Assembly (NCBI RefSeq): GCF_015694525.1
Contig: NZ_JADQDM010000002.1
Location: forward strand, 310,001 to 374,000
Reading direction: 5' to 3'
From: Hymenobacter ruricola
GTDB taxonomy: Bacteria > Bacteroidota > Bacteroidia > Cytophagales > Hymenobacteraceae
DNA length: 64,000 nucleotides
Each line of letters begins with the position of its first letter. Positions within the stretch are counted from its first letter, which is position 1. Shown here piece after piece: positions 8,266 through 16,551 of this stretch. A program made the translations under genes and the position numbers. The notes beneath the pieces were generated by a model. That model did no database searches. It was not told the DNA's origin and worked only from the letters and a program-made list of their open reading frames with translations.

Positions 8266-8754
8266 GAACTGCTGCCAGCCCCACTTGAGCAGCACCACGC
8301 TGCCCCAGCCCACCAGCGCCACTACGGCGGCCAGAAACAGCAGCAGAAGCAGCACCAGCCCCTTGCCGCTGCCCGGGTGGCGGCCCTCGGCGTAGTGAGC
8401 GCGCAGCAGGGCCACGTTGCGCTCGTTGCTTTTGTAGGCGAAGTCGAAGAGGTTGCCGAGGATGGGAATGCCGCCCACCACGGTGTCGATGAGGATGTTG
8501 AGGGCCATGCGCACCACCACGGCCCCGCTGGCCCCGTGCCGGAACATGGTCATCAGCAAGGCCACCGACACGACGGTGGTTGACAAGTCGCCCACCACGG
8601 GCAGCAGGCCCAGCAGCGGGTCGAGGCCGAAGCGGAAGCGGGTGCCGGGCAGCGCAAACTGGCTGTCCATGAGCTTGGCAATGCGCTCAACCCAACGCAG
8701 GCGCTCGTCGGCAGCGAAGGAAGTGGGAACGGCGGCGGAGGAGCGGGGGAGCAT
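8260..8754 (-). CDS. DUF4112 domain-containing membrane protein
   Basis: A 164-aa protein matching DUF4112: an N-terminal soluble helix (ERLRWVERIAKLMDSQF), the family core GLDPLLGLLPVVGDL, then hydrophobic segments and PILGNLFDFAYKSN, with a C-terminal transmembrane segment before WGWQQFS. Function of the family is unknown. I chose the ATG at 8754 because the family normally starts shortly before the WVERIA helix; the longer frame to 8952 runs into the start of the next gene. The stop codon is contributed by the inverted repeat downstream. Confidence 0.85.
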   Translation of the reverse strand: MLPRSSAAVPTSFAADERLRWVERIAKLMDSQFALPGTRFRFGLDPLLGLLPVVGDLSTTVVSVALLMTMFRHGASGAVVVRMALNILIDTVVGGIPILGNLFDFAYKSNERNVALLRAHYAEGRHPGSGKGLVLLLLLFLAAVVALVGWGSVVLLKWGWQQFS

Positions 8755-8950
8755 GGGCGCGGGCTTTGGGCGTGGTACGGCTTTGAGGCGCCCACGGCTG
8801 AAGGCCAAGCCCGCCACGCGGCCTTGACGCCAAGCCAGCGCCCTGCCCAAAGCTGCCAATAAATAAATATATTGGCCGGTTTCTGCTTCCCGAAAAGTTT
8901 GGTTATCATTGCTGACGCGAATTTTCCTTCCTTGTATCCTCTTGCTGGTC

Positions 8951-10705
8951 ATGAAAAAAAACTACCCTTTTTTAGTCGCCGGAGCCATCTGGGCCCTGCT
9001 GCCCGGTGGGGCGGCGGCGCAGGCTCCTTATGCCAGTGGCTTTGTGCCGGCGCGCAATGACTTTGACGCGTCTCCGGTCGGCAGTGTTAACGTCACTTTT
9101 TCGCAGCCCGTGACGGGCGCCAGCGGCATCCGGGTTTTTGGCAGCCGGCGCGGTGGGCTTTTGAGTGGCAACGGTAGCGGCGACGGCACCACTCAGCTGC
9201 ATTTCCAGGTGAGCCAAGGGTTGGGGTTGGGCGAAATGGTGAGCGTGACGGTGCCTTCCACCGTGCGCGGCACCAACGGCCTGCCCGTGCCGGGCACCGT
9301 GTACCAGTTCCGCACGCCGGTGAGCGGCAGCCAGTTCATCAACGCCTACCCGGGCACCGGCAGCCTGCCCGAAGTGGGCACCGCCCTCTACGACCCCACC
9401 CTAGCCGACGTCAACAACGACGGCAAAATCGACCTGCTGCTGGCCGATGCGCAAAACGACCGGGTGCGCCTGCGGCTGGGCAACAACGGCCCGGGCTTCT
9501 TCGATGCGGCCACGCTGCTGAGTACCGGCGAACAGCCCGGCAGCATTGCCGTGGCCGACATGAACAACGACGGCCAGCTGGACCTGCTCACCAGCTCGAA
9601 CGGCGCCACCGTGCGCATGGTGTCGGTGGCGCTGGGCAACGGCATGGGCGGCTTTGGGGTGCCGGCGGCTGTGCCGGTGGCCGCGCCGCCCGGCAGGGTG
9701 CGGGTGGGCGACGTGAACGCCGACGGCAACCTCGACTTTGTGGTGCCGCTGCTGGTGCCCGCCACGCCGGGCGGCGCGCCGGCCTCCACGGTGCTGGCCG
9801 TGCGATTGGGCAACGGGCAGGGCGCCTTTGCCGCGGCCCCGGACGTGCCGCTGGACCCCAGCGCCAGCAGCCCGAACCTGCACTTGGCCGATTTTAACAA
9901 CGACGGCCAGCTGGACTGCCTCGTGGGCAGCACCTCCACCAACCTGCTGAAAACCTACCTGGGCAACGGGCAGGGCGGCTTTGCGCTAGCGGGCACCACC
10001 CCCCTGGCCCGTACCGGCGCCACCGACGCGGCCGACGTGACCGGCGACGGCCTGCTGGACGTGGTGATGGCCGACGGACCCGGCAACGCCGTGCGCCTGT
10101 ACCCCGGCACCGGCCAGGGCGGCTTTGGCACGCCCACGGTGTTTACGCTGGCCAGTCCCACTGGCGTGCTGGCGACCAGCATTCCGGGCGGTGTCGGAAT
10201 TTTTGCGACCTACAATTCTGCGGCGGCCGGGGCGGGCACCGCGTTATGGGGCCGTTCAAGCAACGTCACCGGCACCGGTGCTTTCAACCCCAGGGCTTCG
10301 CTCATGAGCAATTGCGCCGGCACGTCGCTCGTCATGGGTTCCGTGTATACCTCGTTCCCGCTGCTGGTGATTGTTGATAATGGCACCAACGGCGCGGGCC
10401 CCAACGTCAAGGCACGCCTCGACCAGGTTGTTACCGCCAGCCGCCCTTCTGCCAAAACGCTCCCGGCCGCCTGCTTCCCCAACCCTGCCCACCAGAGCGT
10501 GCAAGTCGTGCTGCCCACCGGCGCCGCAGGGCTGCGGGCCGAGGTGTACAACGGCCTCGGCCAATGCGTGCGCCGGCAGGAGCTTGGGGCCGTGGCGGTG
10601 GGCTCAGCGGCCACGCTCAACGTGAGCGCGCTACCGGCCGGGCTCTACACGCTGCGCCTCGCGGCTGGGCCGCAAAGCAGCACCCAGGCGCTGGCCATCG
10701 AGTAA
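8951..10705 (+). CDS. secreted FG-GAP/VCBS repeat protein with T9SS sorting domain
   Basis: A 584-aa surface or secreted protein. Signal peptide MKKNYPFLVAGAIWALL...AAAQ; an SbsA-type Ig-like domain (about 35-120: SPVGSVNVTFSQPV); then at least five FG-GAP/VCBS repeats with Asp-rich calcium loops (DVNNDGKID, DMNNDGQLD, DVNADGNLD, DFNNDGQLD, DVTGDGLLD), expected to form a beta-propeller; and a C-terminal type A T9SS sorting domain (CFPNPAHQSVQV...LPAGLYTLRL). The T9SS exports such proteins across the outer membrane and the C-terminal domain is removed on attachment. Ligand unknown. It is monocistronic, followed by a strong terminator. Confidence 0.9.
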   Translation: MKKNYPFLVAGAIWALLPGGAAAQAPYASGFVPARNDFDASPVGSVNVTFSQPVTGASGIRVFGSRRGGLLSGNGSGDGTTQLHFQVSQGLGLGEMVSVTVPSTVRGTNGLPVPGTVYQFRTPVSGSQFINAYPGTGSLPEVGTALYDPTLADVNNDGKIDLLLADAQNDRVRLRLGNNGPGFFDAATLLSTGEQPGSIAVADMNNDGQLDLLTSSNGATVRMVSVALGNGMGGFGVPAAVPVAAPPGRVRVGDVNADGNLDFVVPLLVPATPGGAPASTVLAVRLGNGQGAFAAAPDVPLDPSASSPNLHLADFNNDGQLDCLVGSTSTNLLKTYLGNGQGGFALAGTTPLARTGATDAADVTGDGLLDVVMADGPGNAVRLYPGTGQGGFGTPTVFTLASPTGVLATSIPGGVGIFATYNSAAAGAGTALWGRSSNVTGTGAFNPRASLMSNCAGTSLVMGSVYTSFPLLVIVDNGTNGAGPNVKARLDQVVTASRPSAKTLPAACFPNPAHQSVQVVLPTGAAGLRAEVYNGLGQCVRRQELGAVAVGSAATLNVSALPAGLYTLRLAAGPQSSTQALAIE

Positions 10706-10726
10706 GCGGGCCGTTTGGTCCTGGCC

Positions 10727-10761
10727 AAGCCCCGCCCACCGCCCGGTGGGCGGGGCTTTTT
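10727..10761 (+). terminator. rho-independent terminator after the FG-GAP protein
   Basis: A GC-rich hairpin (aagccccgcccacc paired with ggtgggcggggctt, short loop) followed by a run of five T, 21 bases after the stop at 10705. Confidence 0.9.
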
Positions 10762-10918
10762 GTTGGCGCACCGAAGCGCTGGGCGCGGCAGGGCAGCGGC
10801 TCACATACCAAATGCAGTCGTCTACTACCGTTTGCCCACCGTTGACAACCGATAGTGAATACGGCATCACGGCGGCGGATGGTTTTGTCACTGTCCATTC
10901 TTGCCCGCTGGCAGTGTC

Positions 10919-12666
10919 ATGACCCAATTTCTCCGTTTTTTCGCCCTCTTCCTCCTGTTGTCACCCGCCGCCCGCGCCCAGACCGGCGGCGTGGGCATTG
11001 GCACCACCGCCCCCGACGCCTCGGCCGCCCTCGACGTGGTGAGTAGCGCCAAGGGGGCCCTGCTGCCCCGCCTCACGTCGGCCCAGCGCCTGGGCATGGG
11101 CCAGGGCGCGGTGCCGCCCCCCGCACCCGGCCTGCTGGTGTACCAGACCGACGCGCCCATCGCCGGGGCAGCGGCTGGCAGCCCTTTGCCAACTTCAGCA
11201 TCAAGATGGGCACCACCACGGCCACGTCGGTGCCCGGGGCGTTTCCGGCGCCGGGCACGCTCACGCCGGTGCACGCCAGCACTTACACCACCACCGCGGG
11301 CCGCAACCTGCACCCCTTCAACCTGGGCAGCTTCCAGTGGGACGGCACCAGCAACCTGCTGGTGGAACTGTGCTTCGACAACAACGGCTACAGCACCAAC
11401 GACCTGGTGGCCACCGAGGACACCAGCTACCCGGCCAGCTACGCCCAGGAGCTGGACGGCACCAACGGCTGCGCCCTCACCGGCGGCCTGCCGCACGCCC
11501 CCTCGAACGAGCGGCCCGTCACCTACTTCGTGCAAGAGGGCGACCGCGCCTACACCCTGCCTGCCCGGCCTGGCCAGCCTGGCCAAGTGCTCACGCAGCA
11601 GGCCAGCGGGGCCGTGGCCTTTGCCACCCCGCCCTGGCTGCAAAGCGGCAGTGCCGTGTACCTGAGCGCGTTCGGCGCCCGCGTGGGCATCGGCACCAGC
11701 ACGCCCACCCAGAAGCTGGACGTGAACGGCAGCGCCGTGGTGAGCGGCACTCTGCAGCTGGGCCGGGCCGACGGCGACAAGATTTGCTACACGGACCAGG
11801 GCGCGGCCGGCCCCAAGCTGGGCCTCGGCACGAACTGGGGCGTGCTCGCCTACGCCGGGCCGGGCACCGCGCTGGTGACGGGCTACCACGCCTGGCTGAC
11901 CACCGCCACCAGTGGCTACGTGGAGCGGATGCGCCTGAACGTGACCGGCCTGGGCATTGGCACCACCACCCCGCGCGGCACCCTCGACGTGGCCGGCCCG
12001 GGCAACACCTACCTGGTGAATGACCCCAACGTTGGCGTGCCGGACCAGAGCGTGTTCCTGCCCGGCCACCTCTACCTGGCGCCCTACGGCGGCACCTCGG
12101 GCACGGCTTACCTGCAGGCCCGGGTGCCCAACCCCGCCACCACCACCAACATCGGCCTGACGCTGCGCACCACCAGCAACGGCAACCTGGTGAATGCCCT
12201 GCGCCTGAACGCCGACGGCTCGGCCAACTTCCAGGGCACCGTGACGGCCGCCGGCGTGACCCTGACGTCGGACGCCCGCTTCAAGCAGCAGGTGCGCCCG
12301 CTGACGGGCGCGCTGGCCGCCGTGCAGCAGCTGCGCGGCGTGCGCTACCAGTGGAATGCGCTGGGCGTGCAGCGCGGCGGCACGGCCGGCCAGGAGCAGA
12401 TTGGCCTGCTGGCCCAGGAGCTGGAGCAGTTCTACCCCGAGCTGGTGCGCACCGATGAAGCCGGCTACAAGAGCGTGAACTACGCCCGGCTCACGCCGGT
12501 GCTCCTCGAAGCCCTCAAGGAACTAGCCGCCAAGAATGCCGGCCTTGAAACCAGAAATAATGCCTTGGAAACGCAGGTGCAGCAACAGCAAGCCAGCCTC
12601 GGCAGCTTCGAGCAGCGCCTGCGGGCGCTGGAAGCGGGCGGCGCGCAGGCCCGCACGGGAAAGTAG
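10919..12666 (+). pseudogene. S74-type tail-fibre-like surface protein, frame disrupted near 11165
   Basis: The N-terminal frame begins at ATG 10919 with a signal peptide (LLLSPAARAQ) and the common Bacteroidota start VGIGTTAPDASAALDV...GLLVYQTDA, and stays meaningful to about 11165. From about 11173 sense continues in the next frame (WQPFANFSIKMGTTTATS, WDGTSNLLVELCFDNNG), through repeats of GIGTSTPTQKLDVNG type, to a C-terminal peptidase S74/intramolecular chaperone domain (SDARFKQQVRPL, IGLLAQELEQFYPELV) and a coiled coil. Related proteins have a longer segment between these two blocks, so this is probably a deletion plus frame change rather than a single sequencing slip. From 11206 the downstream frame could be translated alone but would lack a signal peptide. 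Confidence 0.7.
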
Positions 12667-12833
12667 CCCGGCAACTGGGCGGGGGCGCTGCCCCACGGCC
12701 CGCTGACCGGACCCGGGCCCGGTGAAAACAAAAAAATGCCGGTATGGAACGGACGGGCTTTTTCTACCTACCTTGCTCACGGCCCGGCTTGACGGTCAGG
12801 CACTTTTTCTACCCAACACCCCGTTTCCGTTTT

Positions 12834-13313
12834 ATGGCAACCGTTACCACTCCCATCCCCGCCGCCGTCAAGAAGGACGTGCTGGCCCTGCTCCAGCAGG
12901 CCCTCGACAAGCTGCACCCCTACACCGTCACCCTCACCGACGCCGAGCAGAAAAGCCTCGCCTCCGGGGCCATGGGCCGCGAGAGCGTGCCCTTCGTGCA
13001 GGAAGCCACCAAGCTGCTGGCCAACTACCCGCAGGTGCTGCGCCGCACCATCACCGACGAAATGATTGCCGAGTACCCCACCTGGGCCACCACTTTCGCC
13101 GACGCCGACGAGCTGCTGACCAAAACCCAGGCCCTGGCCGCCCTGCTCGGCACGGTGCGCCTGGCCAGCGGCGCCCAGGCCATGGACCTGGCCCGCGACG
13201 CATACAAAGACGGCCAGCTGGACAAAGGCAAGACGCCCGGCGTGGCCGAAATCGACACCATGAGCAAACGCTTCCCCACAGGCCCCAAAACCAAGACGGA
13301 CACTAAAAAATAG
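12834..13313 (+). CDS. hypothetical soluble 159-aa protein
   Basis: Starting at ATG 12834 (MATVTTPIPAAVKKDV) the protein is 159 aa, soluble, mostly helical by composition, with no signal peptide or membrane segment. It contains LLANYPQVLRRTITDEMIAEYP and a Lys/Thr-rich tail (KTKTDTKK). I do not recognise the family; the look is of the small Bacteroidota proteins with a four-helix-like fold, but I assign no function. An overlapping frame at 12722 gives only low-complexity Arg/Gly and is a shadow. A strong hairpin terminator lies 14 bases after the stop, which supports a real transcript end here. Confidence 0.7.
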   Translation: MATVTTPIPAAVKKDVLALLQQALDKLHPYTVTLTDAEQKSLASGAMGRESVPFVQEATKLLANYPQVLRRTITDEMIAEYPTWATTFADADELLTKTQALAALLGTVRLASGAQAMDLARDAYKDGQLDKGKTPGVAEIDTMSKRFPTGPKTKTDTKK

Positions 13314-13326
13314 GGGTCCATTCGTG

Positions 13327-13374
13327 AAAACGGGGGATTGATTCGTGAATTTCACGAATCAATCCCCCGTTTTT
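13327..13374 (+). terminator. long perfect hairpin with T-run
   Basis: A perfect 23-bp stem (13327-13349 with 13351-13373, aaaacgggggattgattcgt... and complement) with a one-base nominal loop, ending in five T. It follows the 159-aa gene and is A-rich on the other side, so it could work in both directions. Confidence 0.85.
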
Positions 13375-13536
13375 GTTGATTCATCTCTGGATTTCAGGGA
13401 TTGGTTGCTGGCAAATGGCAATCTGGCTACTGCTTGGAGGGATTGATTCCTGAGCATCGCCGCTCAGGGTGTGCCACGGGTGGCCGGGGCGGTGTCTTCA
13501 TAAGCGTCGGTTCTCATTGCCGGTGAAGACCGCCTT
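13375..13536. other. non-coding stretch with no recognisable feature
   Basis: Between the hairpin and the ATPase remnant I see no ORF with sensible composition. On the minus strand it may be further-degraded sequence of the ATPase remnant, but no conserved motif is left. Confidence 0.4.
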
Positions 13537-13666
13537 CTATTGAAACGCCCGCAGGAAGTTACTTTTCCCACTGCCGCTAATGCACCAGCGCGTTCAGGTC
13601 CGGCTCCCGTTCCACGGTGCAATCGCCGAAGCCGAAGAAATTGACAAGGCGAACTGACTTAATCAT
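13537..13666 (-). pseudogene. remnant of an AAA-family ATPase (N-terminus with Walker A)
   Basis: Reading leftward from ATG 13666 gives MIKSVRLVNFFGFGDCTVE... then EPDLNALV, the typical N-terminus of RecF/SMC-like AAA ATPases, ending at a TAG at 13577. Shifting frame by two bases at the same point restores GSGKSNFLRAF, i.e. the Walker A loop that should follow LVGING. A two-base loss in the expected GTGGGCATTAAC would explain the frameshift. After F-Q a further stop (TAG at 13537) appears and nothing downstream looks coding, so at least 80% of a normal gene is missing. It is a decayed gene fragment of the kind often found in defence or mobile islands. Confidence 0.65.
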
Positions 13667-13704
13667 GAGCGCGAATATAGGCGAAAGCCGCAGGCGCGCC
13701 GCTC

Positions 13705-14640
13705 CTACCAGCCCCCGCTGGCCCCGCCGCCGCCACTGCTGCCCCCGCCCCAGCTGCTACTGCTGCTAGAGCCGGAGCTACCCGAACTGCTACTGCCCGA
13801 CGAGCCCGACGACCAATCGCGCCGGCTGCGCCCGCTGCCCGAGCCGCTGAGCCACCAGTCGCTCTTGGTCCAGGCCCACAGGCCGATGAGGCCGCCGTTG
13901 CGCCGGCACTGCCACAGCAGCAGCAGCCCCCACAGGCCAAACAGCCCCCCCTTCATCATCCCCTCGGTGAGGCCCGCCGCGAAGCCGCCCAGCGCGGCCG
14001 GCCGCGCAAACGAGGCCTCCTCGCCCCGCATCAGGCGCATGAGTTGGGCGGTGGCCGCGTCCAGCCCCACGTAGTATTTCCCCTGCTTGAAGGCCGGCTC
14101 CAGCACGTCGGTGATGAGGCGGTAGGCGGTGGCGTCGGGCACGGCGCCCTCCAGGCCGTAGCCCGTCTGGATGCGGATGCGGTGCTCGCGCCGGGCCACC
14201 AGCACCAGCAGGCCGTTGTTGGTTTCGCGCCGCCCGATGCCCCAGGTATTGAACAGGCGCTGGGCCACGTCCTCCAGCGGCTCGGCCCCGAGGCGGGGCA
14301 CCGTGACGATGACCAGCTGGGCGGTGGTGGCTTTTTCGAACCGAAACAGCCGGGCGCGCAGGCTGTCTTCCTCGGCCGGTTGCAGCAGGGCTGCCGCGTC
14401 GGTCACGGGCTCGTAGCGCGGCGGCCGGGGCGGAACGATGCCGGGCAGCGCCGCCGGCTCGGCCGCCAGCGGCGCCCTGGTTTCGGTGAGCGCCGTGTAG
14501 GCCGCGCGCCCGCCCCACCATAGCAGCAGCACCAGCACGCCCACCAGCATGGCCTGCAGGAAGCGGATGAACAAGCTGCCCGCAATGCCGAACACGACGT
14601 TGAAGACGGAAAAGGTATTGGGCGGATAGGTTTTGGGCAT
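13705..14640 (-). CDS. TPM domain-containing membrane protein (TLP18.3/Psb32/MOLO-1)
   Basis: A 311-aa protein. From ATG 14640: one N-terminal membrane segment (about residues 15-45: FNVVFGIAGSLFIRFLQAMLV), a TPM domain (about 80-215: LLQPAEEDSLRARLFRFEKATTAQ, VTVPRLGAEPLEDVAQRLFNTWGIG, NNGLLVLVARREHRIRIQTG, YGLEGAVPDATA), a second membrane segment near 245-265, and a Gly/Ser-rich tail ending GGGGASGGW. The domain is found in proteins with acid phosphatase activity or in photosystem repair; the bacterial role is unclear, perhaps membrane protein quality control. The order TM-TPM-TM-GS tail is the usual architecture. Transcribed leftward, 109 bases after the AAA ATPase gene with a hairpin between. 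Confidence 0.88.
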   Translation of the reverse strand: MPKTYPPNTFSVFNVVFGIAGSLFIRFLQAMLVGVLVLLLWWGGRAAYTALTETRAPLAAEPAALPGIVPPRPPRYEPVTDAAALLQPAEEDSLRARLFRFEKATTAQLVIVTVPRLGAEPLEDVAQRLFNTWGIGRRETNNGLLVLVARREHRIRIQTGYGLEGAVPDATAYRLITDVLEPAFKQGKYYVGLDAATAQLMRLMRGEEASFARPAALGGFAAGLTEGMMKGGLFGLWGLLLLWQCRRNGGLIGLWAWTKSDWWLSGSGSGRSRRDWSSGSSGSSSSGSSGSSSSSSWGGGSSGGGGASGGW

Positions 14641-14658
14641 AACGGGAGGGGCGTAAAT

Positions 14659-14696
14659 ACAAACGCCCCGCGTACCGGGGTACGCGGGGCGTTTGT
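14659..14696 (-). terminator. hairpin between the AAA ATPase and TPM genes
   Basis: A 17-bp stem (acaaacgccccgcgtac and its complement) with a 4-base loop. In the leftward direction it is followed by TATTTACG, a weak T-rich tail, so it probably ends or attenuates the ATPase transcript 18 bases before the TPM start. Confidence 0.7.
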
Positions 14697-14749
14697 GGTT
14701 GGTTGATGGTAGTACGAACCCCTGCGGGGCATTTATACTACCACCGGCT

Positions 14750-16273
14750 CTACCGCCGGCGGCGCGGCTTCTCCTCTTCTTCGTCCTCGTCGTCATCATC
14801 GCCGAAGCTCGGCATGGTGAACATCGACGACAACAGGTCCTTGAACTGCGCGCCCGAGGTGAGGCGGTTGCGCGAAATCAGGCTGTGCTCGCTCAGGCCG
14901 TGGAGCAGGAATTCCATGAGGAAGTAGGTGTGCTCGGGCGTCTCGTTGGGGTGCAACTCGGTCACGATGTCGCGCAGGCCGGGCACCTGGTCGAGGGCCT
15001 TTTTGTAGTCCTCGGTGCTGGCGTCGTGCAGCAGGTCCAGCGTGTGGCCGTTGCCGAACCACTCCTGCACCGTTTTGTAAGGCGAGGGGCGGTTTTTGAG
15101 CTTCTTGCTCTTGTCGGGGTCGGGGAAATAGTTCAGGAACAGCGTGCGGATGGCCTTGCCCATCAGCTTCTCGGCCACGATGCCGGCGCCCTCCTGCTCG
15201 CCCTCGTACACCAGTTCCACCTTGCCCGTCACGGCCGGTACGGCCGAAATGAAGTCGCCCAGGCGCACGTAGGTGTTGCTTTCGCCGTTCACCAGCGCCC
15301 GGCGCTCGGCGCCCGCAATCACCTGCTCGTAGGCCGATATGGTGAGACGGGCCGACACGCCCGACTTGGCGTCCACGAACTCGGAGCCGCGGGCCTCCAC
15401 GGCCACCTGCTCCACGAGGTCGTGGATGATTTCGTTGCTCGTCACCATGCCGCGCTGCTCGTCTTTGATGCGGGCCTCCTGCTTGGTGATGCGCTTGCCG
15501 ATTTCGATGGATTTCGGATAGTGCGTGATAATCTGGGCGTCAATCCGGTCCTTGAGCGGCGTCACGATGCTGCCGCGGTTGGTATAGTCCTCGGGGTTGG
15601 CCGTGAACACGAACTGAATATCCAGCGGCAGCCGCACCTTGAAGCCGCGAATCTGGATGTCGCCTTCCTGCAGAATGTTGAACAGCGACACCTGGATGCG
15701 CGCCTGCAGGTCGGGCAGCTCGTTAATCACGAAAATGCCGCGGTGCGCGCGCGGAATCAGCCCGAAGTGAATCACCCGCTCGTCGGAGTACGGCAGTTTC
15801 AGCGTGGCGGCTTTGATGGGGTCGGCGTCGCCGATGAGGTCGGCCACCGACACGTCGGGCGTGGCCAGCTTCTCGGTGTAGCGCTCGTTGCGGTGCATCC
15901 ACGTCACGGGCGTATCGTCGCCTTTCTCGGCAATGAGGTTTTTGGCAAACACCGACAGCGGCTGCAGCGGGTCGTCGTTGAGCTCGGAGCCGGCCACCAC
16001 GGGCATGTACTCATCGAGCAGGTTGATGAGCAGGCGCGCGATGCGGGTTTTGGCCTGGCCACGCAAGCCCAGCAGGTTGATGTGGTGCCCGGCCAGGATG
16101 GCGCGCTGCAGCTCCGGAATCACAGTTTCCTCGTAGCCGAAGATGCCGGGGAATACTTCTTCTTTGTTTTTGAGCTTCTGAATCAGGTTTTCCCGGAGCT
16201 CTTGTTTCACGCTGCGGGGCTGGTAACCACTGGCGCGAAGCTGGCCCAGGGTCTGGATGTTGTCGTGCTTCAT
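14750..16273 (-). CDS. AAA ATPase of the MoxR/ChlI (magnesium chelatase I-like) type
   Basis: A 507-aa AAA+ ATPase. The Walker A is GLRGQAKT (residues 69-76), a variant with Ala before Lys; the Walker B-like strand is GIFVINELPDL; sensor-type FVFTANPEDYTNRG and the arginine-rich PLKDRIDAQI follow, as in ChlI/RavA/MoxR ATPases. The C-terminus is acidic then basic (DDDDEDEEEEKPRRRR). Members partner with VWA-domain proteins to remodel or insert cofactors into client proteins. The likely VWA partner is the leftward gene at 18582-19688; they are separated by an oppositely oriented protease and a small gene, so they are not one operon here. Client unknown. Cytoplasmic. Confidence 0.85.
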   Translation of the reverse strand: MKHDNIQTLGQLRASGYQPRSVKQELRENLIQKLKNKEEVFPGIFGYEETVIPELQRAILAGHHINLLGLRGQAKTRIARLLINLLDEYMPVVAGSELNDDPLQPLSVFAKNLIAEKGDDTPVTWMHRNERYTEKLATPDVSVADLIGDADPIKAATLKLPYSDERVIHFGLIPRAHRGIFVINELPDLQARIQVSLFNILQEGDIQIRGFKVRLPLDIQFVFTANPEDYTNRGSIVTPLKDRIDAQIITHYPKSIEIGKRITKQEARIKDEQRGMVTSNEIIHDLVEQVAVEARGSEFVDAKSGVSARLTISAYEQVIAGAERRALVNGESNTYVRLGDFISAVPAVTGKVELVYEGEQEGAGIVAEKLMGKAIRTLFLNYFPDPDKSKKLKNRPSPYKTVQEWFGNGHTLDLLHDASTEDYKKALDQVPGLRDIVTELHPNETPEHTYFLMEFLLHGLSEHSLISRNRLTSGAQFKDLLSSMFTMPSFGDDDDEDEEEEKPRRRR

Positions 16274-16551
16274 AAAGGGCGTTGGCGGGAAACTGGCTTC
16301 CCAAGGTCTTTAACCGCGAAAGGGGGCCTGAGGTTCAGGCCGTGGCAGCGGTTGGCGCCGGGGCTTGCGGCAACCACGGAGAGCGCTGGGGTTTGGGCTT
16401 CCTAAAGGCCCTGAAGCAGGTTTTCACACCAGCTTTCGCGAAAAACCGGCCCCCGGCCCTAAATCAGCAACTGAATGCAACATGCGCGAAACAGTTGCTA
16501 CCGTCGGCCGCCGTGCTTTGCAGCCGAAATCACGACTCAACTTATCCTTTC

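Noticed and set aside
9388..9942. Minus-strand frame across the FG-GAP repeats
   Set aside because: Shadow of the repeat protein; repeated SWPSLL pieces are the complement of the Asp-rich loops.
12722..13306. Alternative plus-strand frame over the 159-aa gene
   Set aside because: The competing frame (start 12834) has normal composition and a clean start; this one is Arg/Pro/His-rich low complexity.
14693..16405. 570-aa plus-strand open frame
   Set aside because: Antisense to the AAA ATPase; no domain, His/Val/Gly-rich shadow sequence.
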